This document shows positions 1-8,309 of a stretch of 64,000 bases of DNA, one piece after another. The notes beneath the pieces were generated by a model. The model searched no databases, was not told where the DNA came from, and worked only from the letters and a program-made list of their open reading frames with translations. This stretch comes from Rhodospirillales bacterium. Lineage in GTDB: Bacteria > Pseudomonadota > Alphaproteobacteria > Rhodospirillales > UBA2165. The position numbers and the translations under genes are program-made. The DNA is taken from NCBI GenBank assembly GCA_022823235.1, contig JAJDXO010000026.1, positions 192,807 through 256,806 of the forward strand, written 5' to 3'. How positions within the stretch are numbered: the stretch's first letter is position 1; every line of letters starts with the position of its first letter.

Positions 1-329
1 CCATCCGCCCCGCCCAGCTCCAACGCCACCGGCATGCCGGCCTCGACAGGCGCCGCGGCATCAGCCTCGATCCAGACGAGCGCGTGCACGGACCGTTTGC
101 CCTCGATCCGGTTTTCGCCGGACTGGACCAGGATGCCGTCCACCGCGACGGTGCGGGGTACGCTGCCGAGGAAGAGCCAGGCCGCGAGGACAATTAGCAA
201 CAGGGCGGCAGCGGCAACGAGAAGACGCTCCCGCGGGGTGGAAATCGTCAGCAGACGGTTGAGTTGCTCGCGCTCTTCCTTTGCCTCGGCAACGGTATTC
301 TGAAAGGAGTCGAAGAGATTATTGAACAT
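1..329 (-). CDS. HlyD-type secretion protein, N-terminal part (NHLM-bacteriocin-system-like)
   Basis: The gene runs off the left edge of the window, so only about 109 N-terminal residues are seen. They show a charged N-terminus, then a motif like EQLNRLLTISTPRERLL leading into one strong membrane segment (about residues 37-57) and a segment like GSVPRTVAVDGILV. This is the layout of the membrane-fusion (HlyD) subunit of NHLM/NHLP-type peptide exporters, where the helix anchors the protein in the inner membrane and the rest spans the periplasm. The family call rests on this short stretch, and a generic HlyD adaptor is the alternative. The ATG at 327-329 lies just beyond a transposase remnant. 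A nearby halogenase-like gene would fit a modified-peptide locus, but that link is inference. Confidence 0.55.
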   Translation of the reverse strand, partial: MFNNLFDSFQNTVAEAKEEREQLNRLLTISTPRERLLVAAAALLLIVLAAWLFLGSVPRTVAVDGILVQSGENRIEGKRSVHALVWIEADAAAPVEAGMPVALELGGAD

Positions 330-564
330 ATTCGGAAACCTTGAAGAACGGAGGATTTTTGCCGCCCGAACCTGGTTTGTTGTTCCTCGGGCGGTTGTCG
401 GACGCCCGCCGTTTCAGCGCGGCATCCGGTTCCGGCCGGAATTTCTCGAAGCCGATGACCGAGGACAGCCGTTCCAGAGGATCGCCCGCACTGGACAGCG
501 CCGCATACGGTTCATCAAGATCGAAGAAACCACGCTGATCGCACATTCCATCCTCCCTCGTCAT
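322..564 (-). pseudogene. IS5-type transposase N-terminal fragment
   Basis: The reading frame contains MCDQRGFFDLDEPYAALSSA followed by a GDPLERLSSVIGFEKFRP segment. This is the characteristic N-terminus of IS5-family DDE transposases (GFFDLDERYAALS...GDPLERL...FE.FR). The frame breaks down after about 70 residues, just where the conserved RPPFDPVLMFK block should begin, and the whole catalytic domain is absent. It is a decayed insertion-sequence remnant directly upstream of the HlyD-type gene. No terminal repeats were identified. Confidence 0.65.
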
Positions 565-867
565 CGAAGCGATCGATTCACCATCAAAACGCCAAGGCGA
601 AAGGTTCATCACGGCGTCCGATCACACAAAGCCTCCTAACGGATGTCAGGCAAGTTCAAAACGTCATGATTTGGTGAGGATGTTACGATTTTATGAAGGT
701 TTGACCGGGCGAGGTCAAGTCCGCGGAATGACGGTCCGCGGAACGCCGGCCCCCAACCGTTCCGCTTGGCGGTGGCCGGGGAATTCCCACCGGCGGCGGA
801 CAGACGACGGTGACTCACCCGACCGTCGCACCGCGCAGCCCATGCCCCTGGCGAGAAACCCGGATTA
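565..867. other. intergenic stretch without a recognised gene
   Basis: This 303-base stretch lies between the transposase remnant and the stop of the halogenase-like gene. Open frames on both strands here give arginine-rich translations without recognisable motifs. I see no gene or RNA signature. Confidence 0.4.
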
Positions 868-2136
868 TCAGCCAAGCCCCTGGGACATCTGTATAAAACT
901 GCCCAGAGAAAACCCGTACGCCTGATTGTGGTTCGACTTGTCAACTTCCGATTGTTTCAGCAAATAAAGCATCTCGTCGAACATTTGCAACGCATCACAG
1001 TCGACGATCTCGGGGGCGGCTGCATCACGGTGTCGCGGCCAGGCATCGTCGCGGGCATGTCTCCAGAAGGCACTCTCGAATTTCGAACCGCGGTGATAAT
1101 GCCAACCGACGAACAAGCCGTAGTAGACCATGTTTTTGACGAGAAATCGGTTAACTGCCGGCGTGTCATGCTCCAGGCGCTCCACCGGACGGTGGAGACG
1201 TGTTTGCAGAATCATCCCGATCTGCAACTGGGCTGCGGCGATGGTCGTTGCTTGCAGAGGTTCCACGAAGGCTGCCGCATTGCCGATGCGGCATACCGTG
1301 CCATCGTAGATCCGGCGGTGAATGAAATTGGGAAATTGAATGACCGCGCTGGGCTCGAATTCCGCTACGCCATCGGCTTCGAGGAGCGCGTCGAAATCGG
1401 CTTCGACTTCAGCATGGCTGCTTATATCGCGGTTGAAGATGTAGCCATACGCCGTGTGCGTTGTGAGCGGAATGACAGCTACCCAGCCGTGCGGACGCGC
1501 AATCGAACGGGTATAGGTATGTTGCAGGACCGGCCCATCCCCCTCTTCTTCGACGATTGCCGGGCAGCGGCGAATAATGGCCGTATTGGTGGGGATGAAA
1601 GGAACGTTGATGTGCCGGTCGGGATGAAGCTCCCTCGGAAACCCGCGGGCATCGAAAACCAGGTCGTAGCGTTCCGGCGGCATGCCATCGAATTCCACCA
1701 GCGCGCCCCCATCCGCCTTGGCAATGTCGAGGACCTTGGCATCGATATGGCGGGCATTGGCGCTGTTGCGCAGCAGTTCTCCCATCAGGTCGGCGGACAG
1801 GTGGTATCCGTAGGACACGTTTTCCGGAACGAACGAATGAATGAAGTTCCGGTTGCGGACGCCCCACCCTTCAAATTCAAGACCGTATTTGCGGGTTCCG
1901 TTAACGGACCGCTGGATTGTCTCGTCCGATAAATTCGTCAGTTGCTCCAGATACGGAAGCAGGCTCGGCCAGGTGCCTTCGCCCACACCCAGGGTCGGGA
2001 TGCGGGAATCGTAGATGTGGTGCAACTCATGATCCGGGTCCGGATGCAAACGAGACACCGCGGCGGCGGCCAAAGAGCCCGCGGTTCCCCGACCGACGAC
2101 CGCGACCTTTCGTAAGGATTTGCTGCCCAGCTCCAT
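868..2136 (-). CDS. FAD-dependent tryptophan-halogenase-like protein
   Basis: This 422-residue protein begins with a Rossmann FAD-binding motif (VAVVGRGTAGS, about residues 12-22) and the GVGEGTWPSL box typical of flavin-dependent halogenases. The lysine that makes the chloramine in PrnA/RebH aligns with K83 in NGTRKYGLEF. The halogenase signature WxWxIP appears as WVAVIP (residues 218-223), so its second Trp is Ala. The GNAAAFVEP block (about 285-292) and the HYHRGSKFESAFWR segment also fit the family. The conserved EPLES site, whose Glu is catalytic in PrnA, reads EPLQAT with Q295. Length is below the usual 500 or so. The family is clear, but halogenase activity is uncertain given the two substitutions. 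The substrate may be indole, a peptide or a pyrrole. Confidence 0.75.
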   Translation of the reverse strand: MELGSKSLRKVAVVGRGTAGSLAAAAVSRLHPDPDHELHHIYDSRIPTLGVGEGTWPSLLPYLEQLTNLSDETIQRSVNGTRKYGLEFEGWGVRNRNFIHSFVPENVSYGYHLSADLMGELLRNSANARHIDAKVLDIAKADGGALVEFDGMPPERYDLVFDARGFPRELHPDRHINVPFIPTNTAIIRRCPAIVEEEGDGPVLQHTYTRSIARPHGWVAVIPLTTHTAYGYIFNRDISSHAEVEADFDALLEADGVAEFEPSAVIQFPNFIHRRIYDGTVCRIGNAAAFVEPLQATTIAAAQLQIGMILQTRLHRPVERLEHDTPAVNRFLVKNMVYYGLFVGWHYHRGSKFESAFWRHARDDAWPRHRDAAAPEIVDCDALQMFDEMLYLLKQSEVDKSNHNQAYGFSLGSFIQMSQGLG

Positions 2137-2268
2137 CGTCCCTCGCGGTTTCAGCAGGCGTCGGTCGATTGTCCCTTCGCGGCACGCACGGACATGCCGT
2201 ATGCGCCCCGGACTACCACAATCCCGGCTTGGTTGTCACGGCATCGTAATCCGGATGAGCCCGGCCTA

Positions 2269-2295
2269 CAGGCCCGCTTGCGGGTGATCGGCCTG
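2269..2295. other. inverted repeat upstream of the BMP-family gene
   Basis: CAGGCC at 2269-2274 pairs with GGCCTG at 2290-2295, and an overlapping inner CCCGC/GCGGG pair (2273-2284) forms an alternative tight hairpin. It lies about 85 bases before the BMP-family start, between two divergently oriented genes. It may be a regulatory dyad or a terminator; function unknown. Confidence 0.3.
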
Positions 2296-2377
2296 AAGGG
2301 CTAATTTGGAGCAGTTTCCAGCCGGTCGCGGCCAATCGGCACATAACAATCCGGTTCAAGTACAGGTGGCAGTCACG

Positions 2378-3379
2378 ATGCGGAACGCTGTTGGAGCACT
2401 GGCCGTTTTCGCGTTCTCGCTGGTTTTCGGCGTGGCGGAGGCCGCCGACTTCAAGCCGGCGGTGATCTACGATCCGGGGGGTAAGTTCGACAAATCCTTC
2501 AACGAGAGCGTCTTCAACGGCATCCAGCGCTTCACCGAAGAGACCGGCGTGGAGGTGATGGAACTCCAGGTCACCGACGAAGCCCGGCGCCGGCAAGCCA
2601 TGGAGCGGATGATCCGGCGCGGCGCCACGGTGCTGCTGGGTGTCGGTTTCGCGCAGGCGGATGCGATCAACGCCGTCGCCGAGGCCAATCCGGACAAGCA
2701 GTTCTCGATCATCGACGTGTTCTGGCTGGATCAGCCGAACCTGCGTCAATACTCCTTCAAGGAGCATGAGGGCAGCTATCTCGTCGGTGTCGCCGCGGCG
2801 ATGAAATCCGAGACCGGCACGGTCGGATTCGTCGGCGGCATGGACAGCCCGCAAATCCGGAAATTCGCTTGCGGCTACGTCCAGGGCGCCAAGTCCGTCA
2901 GCGGCGATGTCACGGTGCTGCGGAACATGACCGGCGCCACCCCGGCGGCGTGGAACGATCCGGCCAAGGGCGCGGAACTGGCGCGGGGCCAGATCGCCGG
3001 AGGCGCGGATGTCGTCTTTCATGCGGCCGGCGGCACCGGTATCGGCGTCATCCGGGCGGCGGCGGATGCCGGCAAGCTGTCCATCGGCGTCGATTCCAAC
3101 CAGAACCACCTGGCGCCGGGTTCCGTTCTCACGTCGATGGTGAAGCGGGTCGATCTGGCCGCCTACCAGACCTTCATGGATGCCATGAACGGCGAGTTCA
3201 CCGCGGGTATCCGTTCGCTGGGCCTCGCCGAAGGCGGGGTCGGCTGGGCCGTGGACGAGCACAACCGGGCCTTGGTGTCCGGTAAGATCGAAGCGGCGGT
3301 CGAGACGGCCAAACGGGCGATTATTTCCGGCGCCGTAAAGGTTCATAACTACGAGGACGATTCCAACTGCCCGTTTTGA
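2378..3379 (+). CDS. BMP-family (PnrA/Med-like) ABC transporter substrate-binding protein
   Basis: The protein is 333 residues long. A signal peptide (MRNAVGALAVFAFSLVFGVA) is followed by VIYDPGGKFDKSFNESVFNG, the N-terminal signature of the BMP/PnrA family of periplasmic nucleoside-binding proteins. GVGFAQADAI, VGFVGGMD, DVVFHAAGGTGIGVI and GVDSNQNHLAPG are further family blocks. I chose the ATG at 2378 because it begins the signal peptide; the frame is open further upstream but without a plausible leader. It would bind a nucleoside or related ligand for import, yet no permease or ATPase gene is adjacent, so it is an orphan binding protein here. The ligand is inferred from the family only. 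Confidence 0.85.
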   Translation: MRNAVGALAVFAFSLVFGVAEAADFKPAVIYDPGGKFDKSFNESVFNGIQRFTEETGVEVMELQVTDEARRRQAMERMIRRGATVLLGVGFAQADAINAVAEANPDKQFSIIDVFWLDQPNLRQYSFKEHEGSYLVGVAAAMKSETGTVGFVGGMDSPQIRKFACGYVQGAKSVSGDVTVLRNMTGATPAAWNDPAKGAELARGQIAGGADVVFHAAGGTGIGVIRAAADAGKLSIGVDSNQNHLAPGSVLTSMVKRVDLAAYQTFMDAMNGEFTAGIRSLGLAEGGVGWAVDEHNRALVSGKIEAAVETAKRAIISGAVKVHNYEDDSNCPF

Positions 3380-3396
3380 TCCGCCCCGGCTTGCAT

Positions 3397-3427
3397 CGGA
3401 ACACGGGTTTTGTTACCCCTGTTCCGG
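3397..3427 (+). terminator. hairpin after the BMP-family gene
   Basis: A 7-bp stem CGGAACA/TGTTCCG encloses an inner GGG/CCC pair, 17 bases after the stop codon. There is no strong T-tract, so it may be a weak intrinsic terminator or an mRNA-protecting stem-loop. Confidence 0.45.
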
Positions 3428-3463
3428 GGCTACACCGACGATCCCGCCGTATGGGTATGGACG

Positions 3464-3601
3464 ATGCTGAAGGACTATGACGCCGAATTCGCCGGGCGGG
3501 TGCGGCTGAGTTCGATCATTCGCGATCTTGCCGGGGAGAAGACGGATTCCTCCATGCTCCGCGGCATCCTAGGCCGAGCCGACGGAAGGCGACTGCAATG
3601 A
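3464..3601 (+). CDS. possible short ORF coupled to the sterol operon (uncertain)
   Basis: A 45-residue frame starts at an ATG and ends in an ATGA overlap with the next gene, as the later genes of this operon also do. The translation (MLKDYDAEFAGRVRLSSIIR and onward) is not arginine-skewed like most shadow frames, but I recognise no family. It could be a leader peptide, a remnant, or chance. The overlap with the downstream start is the only positive evidence. Confidence 0.2.
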   Translation: MLKDYDAEFAGRVRLSSIIRDLAGEKTDSSMLRGILGRADGRRLQ

Positions 3602-4704
3602 CCACCGGATCGAGCATGCCGGCAGACCCGTCGGCAGCGCCTGTTTTCGTGACCGGCTCGGCCGGACATGTCGGCGCCAATCTCGTCCGCCGGCTGCTCG
3701 ACGACGGCGTACGCGTCCGGGTATTGCTGAGACCTGAGGACAACAATGAGGGCCTGGACGGTCTCGATGTCGAGCGCGTATTCGGCGACATCCGGGATCT
3801 GGACGCCACCAGAAAGGCGCTGGCCGGCTGCCGGGGCGTCTATCATGTGGCGGCGAAGATTTCGACCATCGAGGGCAACCGCGCCCATCGCCGCGAGGTG
3901 TTCGACTGCAATGTCATCGGCACCCGCAACCTGCTGCAGGCGGCGCGGGAAGTCGACGCCGGCCGGGTGGTGGTGACGGGCTCTTTCAGCGCGGTCGGCT
4001 ACGATCTCGACGATCCGTCCGCGCCCAGCGACGAGGGGATGCCATTCTATCCCATGGAGCGCACGATGCCCTATGAGCGCAGCAAGTCGCTCGTCGAGCA
4101 AGAGTGCTGGCGCGCGGCGTCGGCGGGACAGGATGTCATGGTTGCGACCTGCTGCGCGGTGGTGGGCGGCGCCGATTTCTTCCCCTCGCGGCTGGGAAGA
4201 ACCCTGTGCGACTACACCAACGGCAAGCTCCATGCTTATGTCGATGGCGGGTTCGAGTTCGTCGCCGCGCGCGACATCGTCGAGGGGCATCTTCTGTGCA
4301 TGCGCCATGGCCGCCCGGGCGAAAAATATATCTTCAGCAGCGAGTACAAAACGATATCGGAGATCGTCGGGCTGTATGAGGAAGTCTCGGGGGTCCCGCG
4401 GCCGCGGCGGCGGATTCCGGCTCCCTTGATGCTCGTCTTTTCGGAAGTGGCGAGCTTTTACCTGAGCCGATTCCATCCGGACTTTCCCCAGCGTTTCACC
4501 CCGGGCGCCATCCGTCTGCTGAAAAAGCGCCGCCATGCCGACACCGGCAAGGCGAAACGGGAACTCGGCTACCGGCCGACCAGCATCCGCGACGCGGTGC
4601 ATGAAGCCTATGCGTTTCACTTCTCCCGCAACGCAATCCGGAATCCGGCGGCGAAGCGCCCGCGCGAGGCATTGCAGGCGATGCCCGAAGGAAGCCCGGC
4701 ATGA
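3598..4704 (+). CDS. sdmB: NAD(P)-dependent 3beta-hydroxysteroid dehydrogenase/decarboxylase-like, SdmB type
   Basis: This is a 368-residue extended short-chain dehydrogenase. The dinucleotide motif TGSAGHVG lies at about residues 19-26, the catalytic YERSK at Y159/K163, and TGSFSAVGY at 127-135 supplies the serine region. The family includes NSDHL-type 3beta-HSD/C-4 decarboxylases and sugar epimerases (HpnA). Because it overlaps a Rieske oxygenase by ATGA and sits in an operon with a sterol reductase, CYP51 and an oxidosqualene cyclase, it best matches SdmB. In Methylococcus, SdmB works with SdmA in bacterial C-4 sterol demethylation. It would oxidise the 3-hydroxyl and remove the C-4 carboxylate. 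The enzyme class is certain; the sterol role is inferred from context. Confidence 0.75.
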   Translation: MTTGSSMPADPSAAPVFVTGSAGHVGANLVRRLLDDGVRVRVLLRPEDNNEGLDGLDVERVFGDIRDLDATRKALAGCRGVYHVAAKISTIEGNRAHRREVFDCNVIGTRNLLQAAREVDAGRVVVTGSFSAVGYDLDDPSAPSDEGMPFYPMERTMPYERSKSLVEQECWRAASAGQDVMVATCCAVVGGADFFPSRLGRTLCDYTNGKLHAYVDGGFEFVAARDIVEGHLLCMRHGRPGEKYIFSSEYKTISEIVGLYEEVSGVPRPRRRIPAPLMLVFSEVASFYLSRFHPDFPQRFTPGAIRLLKKRRHADTGKAKRELGYRPTSIRDAVHEAYAFHFSRNAIRNPAAKRPREALQAMPEGSPA

Positions 4705-5801
4705 AGCCGGCCCTGAGCGCGCCGCCACCCGGCTTCGAGGAAGCCGGCTCGCTGCGCCAGCAGGCGCGCGCCGCCGGCATGGACCCGAACTACTGGTATG
4801 CGGTCGAGGAAGTGCGCCGGGTCAAGCCGGGGACGGTGGTCGAGGTCGTCTTCTGGAAACACTCGATCGCGCTGTTCCGGGGAACGGACGGCTCGTTCCG
4901 GGCGATCGAAAACACCTGCGCGCACCGCCAGCTCAAGCTTTCCATCGGCCATGTGCAGGGATGCAAGCTGGTGTGCGCTTATCACGGCTGGGAGTATGGC
5001 GGGGAAGACCGGCCCGCCGGGGTTCCGTATGACGGCGATGGACGAAGCTTTCCCCACCTCGCGCTCAGGACCTATCCGGTAAAGGTCCGCTATGGCCTGG
5101 TCTGGATTTTTCCCGGAGACCCGGAGCAGGCGGAAACGCGCGGGATCCCGGATATTCCCGAGCTGGAGGGCCCCGACCGATGGACCTGCGTGCCGCTGCG
5201 CTTCACATGGTCGGCGCACCACTCGATGGTGATCGACAATGTGAGCGACTTCACCCACGCGCATCTGCACCGCCGCTACCGGCCCTTCGACGGAGCCGCG
5301 CTCACCTCCAGCGAAACCGTCGGCGACAATGTGCATCTCGCCTATGATACGCGCGTCGGGCGCGGCCGCATTTCGGGGCTGTTCGTGGACCACGAGCGGC
5401 TCAACACCAACCGAATGGAGCTGTGTTACGAATACCCCTACCAGTGGTCGAACACCGATGACGCGATAAAACACTGGCTCTTCGTGCTGCCGGTCGATGA
5501 GCGCACCACCCGGGTGTTCTTCCTGTTCTATTTCAAGTCGCTGAAAATACCGCTTCTGCCGGTGCGCATTCCCCGTTTCGCCATGACCGCGGTCATGAGG
5601 ATCTCCAACCGCATGCTGATCGCCCCCCTGCTCGACCAGGACCGGTTTGCGCTCGAAGCGGAGCAGGAGGGCTACGAGAAACACTGGGACGCCCCTCCCG
5701 TCGAGTTCAATCCCGTGGTCCAGGCCTTTCAGAAGGTGACCGTGCGCAAGTGGCGGGAGCACCTTGCGCGCGAGGCGGAGGACGGCGATGCCGCCGCCTG
5801 A
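4701..5801 (+). CDS. sdmA: Rieske oxygenase, SdmA-type sterol C-4 demethylase
   Basis: The 366-residue protein has a Rieske 2Fe-2S centre (C73-A-H75 and C92-A-Y-H95). The mononuclear-iron segment NVSDFTHAHLH (about residues 180-190) provides the expected Asp/His ligands. The C-terminal half resembles ring-hydroxylating oxygenases acting on steroids and related rings. Bacterial sterol producers use a Rieske enzyme (SdmA) in place of the eukaryotic C-4 methyl oxidase, and the gene overlaps the SdmB-like dehydrogenase by ATGA. It would oxidise a C-4 methyl group to the carboxylate. It needs a ferredoxin and reductase, which are not encoded nearby. A different steroid hydroxylase such as KshA type is possible in principle. 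Confidence 0.75.
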   Translation: MKPALSAPPPGFEEAGSLRQQARAAGMDPNYWYAVEEVRRVKPGTVVEVVFWKHSIALFRGTDGSFRAIENTCAHRQLKLSIGHVQGCKLVCAYHGWEYGGEDRPAGVPYDGDGRSFPHLALRTYPVKVRYGLVWIFPGDPEQAETRGIPDIPELEGPDRWTCVPLRFTWSAHHSMVIDNVSDFTHAHLHRRYRPFDGAALTSSETVGDNVHLAYDTRVGRGRISGLFVDHERLNTNRMELCYEYPYQWSNTDDAIKHWLFVLPVDERTTRVFFLFYFKSLKIPLLPVRIPRFAMTAVMRISNRMLIAPLLDQDRFALEAEQEGYEKHWDAPPVEFNPVVQAFQKVTVRKWREHLAREAEDGDAAA

Positions 5802-6888
5802 AGCCCTCGACCTCTCCTCGGCGCTGTCGGGCGAGACGTTGCTCGAGGCGGCGGCGATGGTGCTGGGGTTCATCGCCCTCCTCTTCTTGATGTCGCTGGT
5901 CCTGCCGGGCCGCCGCGTCACGGGCCCCGATGCCGACGGAAACGAGCGCGTCTACAAGCTCAACGGCCTGGCGCTCTTCCTGATTACCCTGATCGCGGCG
6001 GGTCTCGCCCAGGGTTTCGGCTGGTTTTCTCTTTCGGTGCTGCACACCCACCTGCTCGCCCTTTTCGTCGCGGCGAACGGATTCGCGTTCGCGTTCTCCG
6101 GCTGGCTTTATTGGCGGGCGGCGCGGGCACGTCATGCTCCGCCGGGCTTCTGGCGGGGCTATTTCCAAGGCGTCGATGCCGGACCGGTCTGGTTCGGGCT
6201 CGACCTGAAGCTGTTCAGCTACCTCCCCTCCCTCATCGGCCTTGCGCTCTTCAACGCATCCTTCGCCGCCGTGCAGTACGAGACCTACGGCGAGCTGACG
6301 CTGGCGATGGTGCTCTACCAGACCTTCACTTTCCTCTACGTGCTCAACTACTTCCAGTTCGAACACGGAATGATCCACACTTGGGATATCGTCCGCGAGC
6401 GCTTCGGATGGATGCTGGTCTGGGGCGATTACGTGCTGGTGCCCTTCTTCTACTGTCTCCCCGGCTGGTGGCTCGTTCAGGCGCCGGACCCGCTGCCGCC
6501 GGCCGCCGCCGCGGGGCTCGTCCTGTTGTTCGTTTTCGGTTTCTGGCTGTTCCGCGGCGCCAACCAGCAGAAGCATCGCTTCAAGCGCAATCCCGGTGTC
6601 ACGATCTGGGGGCAACCCGCCCGGACTCTCGACGGGCGCCTCCTGGTCTCCGGCTTTTGGGGAATCGGGCGGCATCTCAACTATACGGGTGAGATCTGCA
6701 TCTATCTCGCCTTCGCGCTGACCACCGGTTTCGCGTCCTGGGTCCCCTACCTGCTGCCGGCATGGCTGGTGGGTCTCCTGTGGCACCGCTCGATACGCGA
6801 CGAGCGCCGCTGCCGCGCCAAATACGGCGAACTTTGGGAGCGTTATAGGCAGCGGGCGCGCTTCTCGATGCTGCCGTACATCCATTGA
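5788..6888 (+). CDS. sterol reductase, ERG4/ERG24 family (probable C-14 reductase)
   Basis: This 366-residue integral membrane protein has about eight to ten hydrophobic segments. The second ERG4/ERG24 signature is clear near residues 284-301 (LLVSGFWGIGRHLNYTGE), and the C-terminal block RDERRCRAKYGELWERY also matches. The family contains sterol C-14, C-7 and C-24(28) reductases that use NADPH. Next to a CYP51 gene, the C-14 reductase role (removing the double bond left by 14-demethylation) is most likely. The ATG at 5788 overlaps the end of sdmA by 14 bases, consistent with translational coupling. The exact double bond reduced cannot be read from the sequence. Confidence 0.85.
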   Translation: MPPPEALDLSSALSGETLLEAAAMVLGFIALLFLMSLVLPGRRVTGPDADGNERVYKLNGLALFLITLIAAGLAQGFGWFSLSVLHTHLLALFVAANGFAFAFSGWLYWRAARARHAPPGFWRGYFQGVDAGPVWFGLDLKLFSYLPSLIGLALFNASFAAVQYETYGELTLAMVLYQTFTFLYVLNYFQFEHGMIHTWDIVRERFGWMLVWGDYVLVPFFYCLPGWWLVQAPDPLPPAAAAGLVLLFVFGFWLFRGANQQKHRFKRNPGVTIWGQPARTLDGRLLVSGFWGIGRHLNYTGEICIYLAFALTTGFASWVPYLLPAWLVGLLWHRSIRDERRCRAKYGELWERYRQRARFSMLPYIH

Positions 6889-6896
6889 GGGCGGAA

Positions 6897-8309
6897 ATGG
6901 CGAATCAATTGCACAACAGCATGACGACCGCGCATACCGCCGACATCCCGCCACCGGCGGAGAAACCCGTTCCGGAACTGGCGGGTAGTTGGCCGCTGAT
7001 CGGCCATCTCCGTGAGTTCCAGCGCGACCCGGTCGCCATGCTGAGCCGCGGCTGGCGCGAGCATGGCGATCTTTTCCGCTTCAGGCTGGGAGTCAGCGAT
7101 TTCGTCCTCTTCACCGGGCCCGATGCCCATGACTTCTATTTCAAGGCTCCGGAGTCCCAACTGGACCCCAAAGAGGTCTACCGCTTCACCGTGCCCGTCT
7201 TCGGGCGCGGCGTGGCCTATGACGCCTCGCCGGAAATCATGGCGGAGCAACTCGGCTTCCTGTTTCCCGCGCTCCGCGAGGCCGCCATGCGGAAATTCGC
7301 CCTCCTCATGTTCGAGGAGGCCAGCGCCTTCGCGGACGCCCTCGGCGAGGAGGGGGACATCGACCTGCCGCACGCGATGAACGACCTCACGGTCAGGATC
7401 GCCAGCCGCTGCCTGATCGGACAGGAGGTTCGCGACCGGGTGGACACCGGATTCGCCGAGGCCTACCATGACCTGCAGAAGGGCATCAATACGCTCGGAT
7501 TCTTCCTGCCCGGCCTGCCTACCCCGGCGCATCGAAGCCGCGATCGGGCTCGGCGCGAGATCGTGGAGCTCTTCAGCGGAATCATGGCCGCGCGCCGGCA
7601 AGCCGGGGGCGGCCCCGACGACTTCATGCAGACGCTCATGGACGCCCGTTACAAGGACGGACGCGCCCTGAGCGACGACGAGATCACGGGCATCCTGCTG
7701 ACGGTGCTGTTCGCGGGTCAGCACACCAGCGCGGTGCTCGCGACCTGGACCGGCCTGGAACTCTTCAGGGCGCCTGCCTACCTGGCGCGGGTGAGAGAGG
7801 AGGCGCGGGAGGTTTACCGGGAGACCGGTTCCATGAGCCTCGACGGCCTCCAGCGTCAGCCGGCGCTGGAAAACGCCGTGCGCGAATGCGAGCGGTTGCA
7901 TCCACCGCTGATCCTGTTGGTCCGCAAGGTGCTCGAACCCCTGCGATACGGAGACCATGTCGTGCCCGCCGGCACCAAGGCCATGGTGTCGCCGGCGGTT
8001 TCGCACCGGCTACCGCATGTCTTCGCCGATCCGGAACGGTTCTTCCCCGATCGTTTCGCGCCGCCGGCCAGCGAGGACAGGCAACATCACTACGCCCTGA
8101 TCGGCTTCGGCGGCGGCAAACATGCGTGCATGGGCAAGAATTTCGCCTACATGCAGCTCAAGGCAATCTGGACGGTTCTGCTCGACCGCTTCGACTTCGT
8201 TGCCGGCGCAAGGTTTCCGCGCCCGAACTACGGCAGCTGGGTGACGGGACCCGAGGAGCCGTGCCGGGTCGGCTACCGTCGTCGCGCGGAGCCGAGCATC
8301 TTCCGATGA
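6897..8309 (+). CDS. cyp51: cytochrome P450 CYP51, sterol 14alpha-demethylase
   Basis: The protein is 470 residues. CYP51 hallmarks are present: YRFTVPVFGRGVAYDAS in the B'-helix substrate region, FAGQHTS in the I helix (H276, T277, where most P450s have an acidic residue before Thr), ECERLHPP in the K helix, and the haem loop FGGGKHACMGKNF with ligand C411. I chose the ATG at 6897, preceded by a GGGCGG-type ribosome site, rather than an earlier TTG. There is no N-terminal membrane anchor, as in soluble bacterial CYP51 proteins. It would remove the 14alpha-methyl group from lanosterol-like sterols, just before the reductase encoded upstream. Confidence 0.88.
   Translation: MANQLHNSMTTAHTADIPPPAEKPVPELAGSWPLIGHLREFQRDPVAMLSRGWREHGDLFRFRLGVSDFVLFTGPDAHDFYFKAPESQLDPKEVYRFTVPVFGRGVAYDASPEIMAEQLGFLFPALREAAMRKFALLMFEEASAFADALGEEGDIDLPHAMNDLTVRIASRCLIGQEVRDRVDTGFAEAYHDLQKGINTLGFFLPGLPTPAHRSRDRARREIVELFSGIMAARRQAGGGPDDFMQTLMDARYKDGRALSDDEITGILLTVLFAGQHTSAVLATWTGLELFRAPAYLARVREEAREVYRETGSMSLDGLQRQPALENAVRECERLHPPLILLVRKVLEPLRYGDHVVPAGTKAMVSPAVSHRLPHVFADPERFFPDRFAPPASEDRQHHYALIGFGGGKHACMGKNFAYMQLKAIWTVLLDRFDFVAGARFPRPNYGSWVTGPEEPCRVGYRRRAEPSIFR

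Noticed and set aside
636..944. Small frames on both strands between the transposase remnant and the halogenase-like gene
   Set aside because: Arg/Gly-rich translations, no ribosome site and no motifs.
928..1932. Plus-strand frame of 334 codons over the halogenase-like gene
   Set aside because: Antisense to a gene with FAD-binding and halogenase motifs; no motif of its own.
2213..3346. Minus-strand frame over the BMP-family gene
   Set aside because: Antisense shadow; the plus-strand protein has a signal peptide and family motifs.
3598..4704. Hopanoid-associated sugar epimerase (HpnA) as the identity of the dehydrogenase
   Set aside because: The fold is shared, but the neighbours are sterol enzymes and the cyclase is the DCTAE oxidosqualene type, not a hopene cyclase, so the SdmB role fits better.
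7886..8305. Extension of the epoxidase-cyclase frame upstream of 8306
   Set aside because: This part overlaps cyp51 out of frame and has no similarity; the ATG at 8306 in an ATGA overlap starts directly before the FAD-binding motif.
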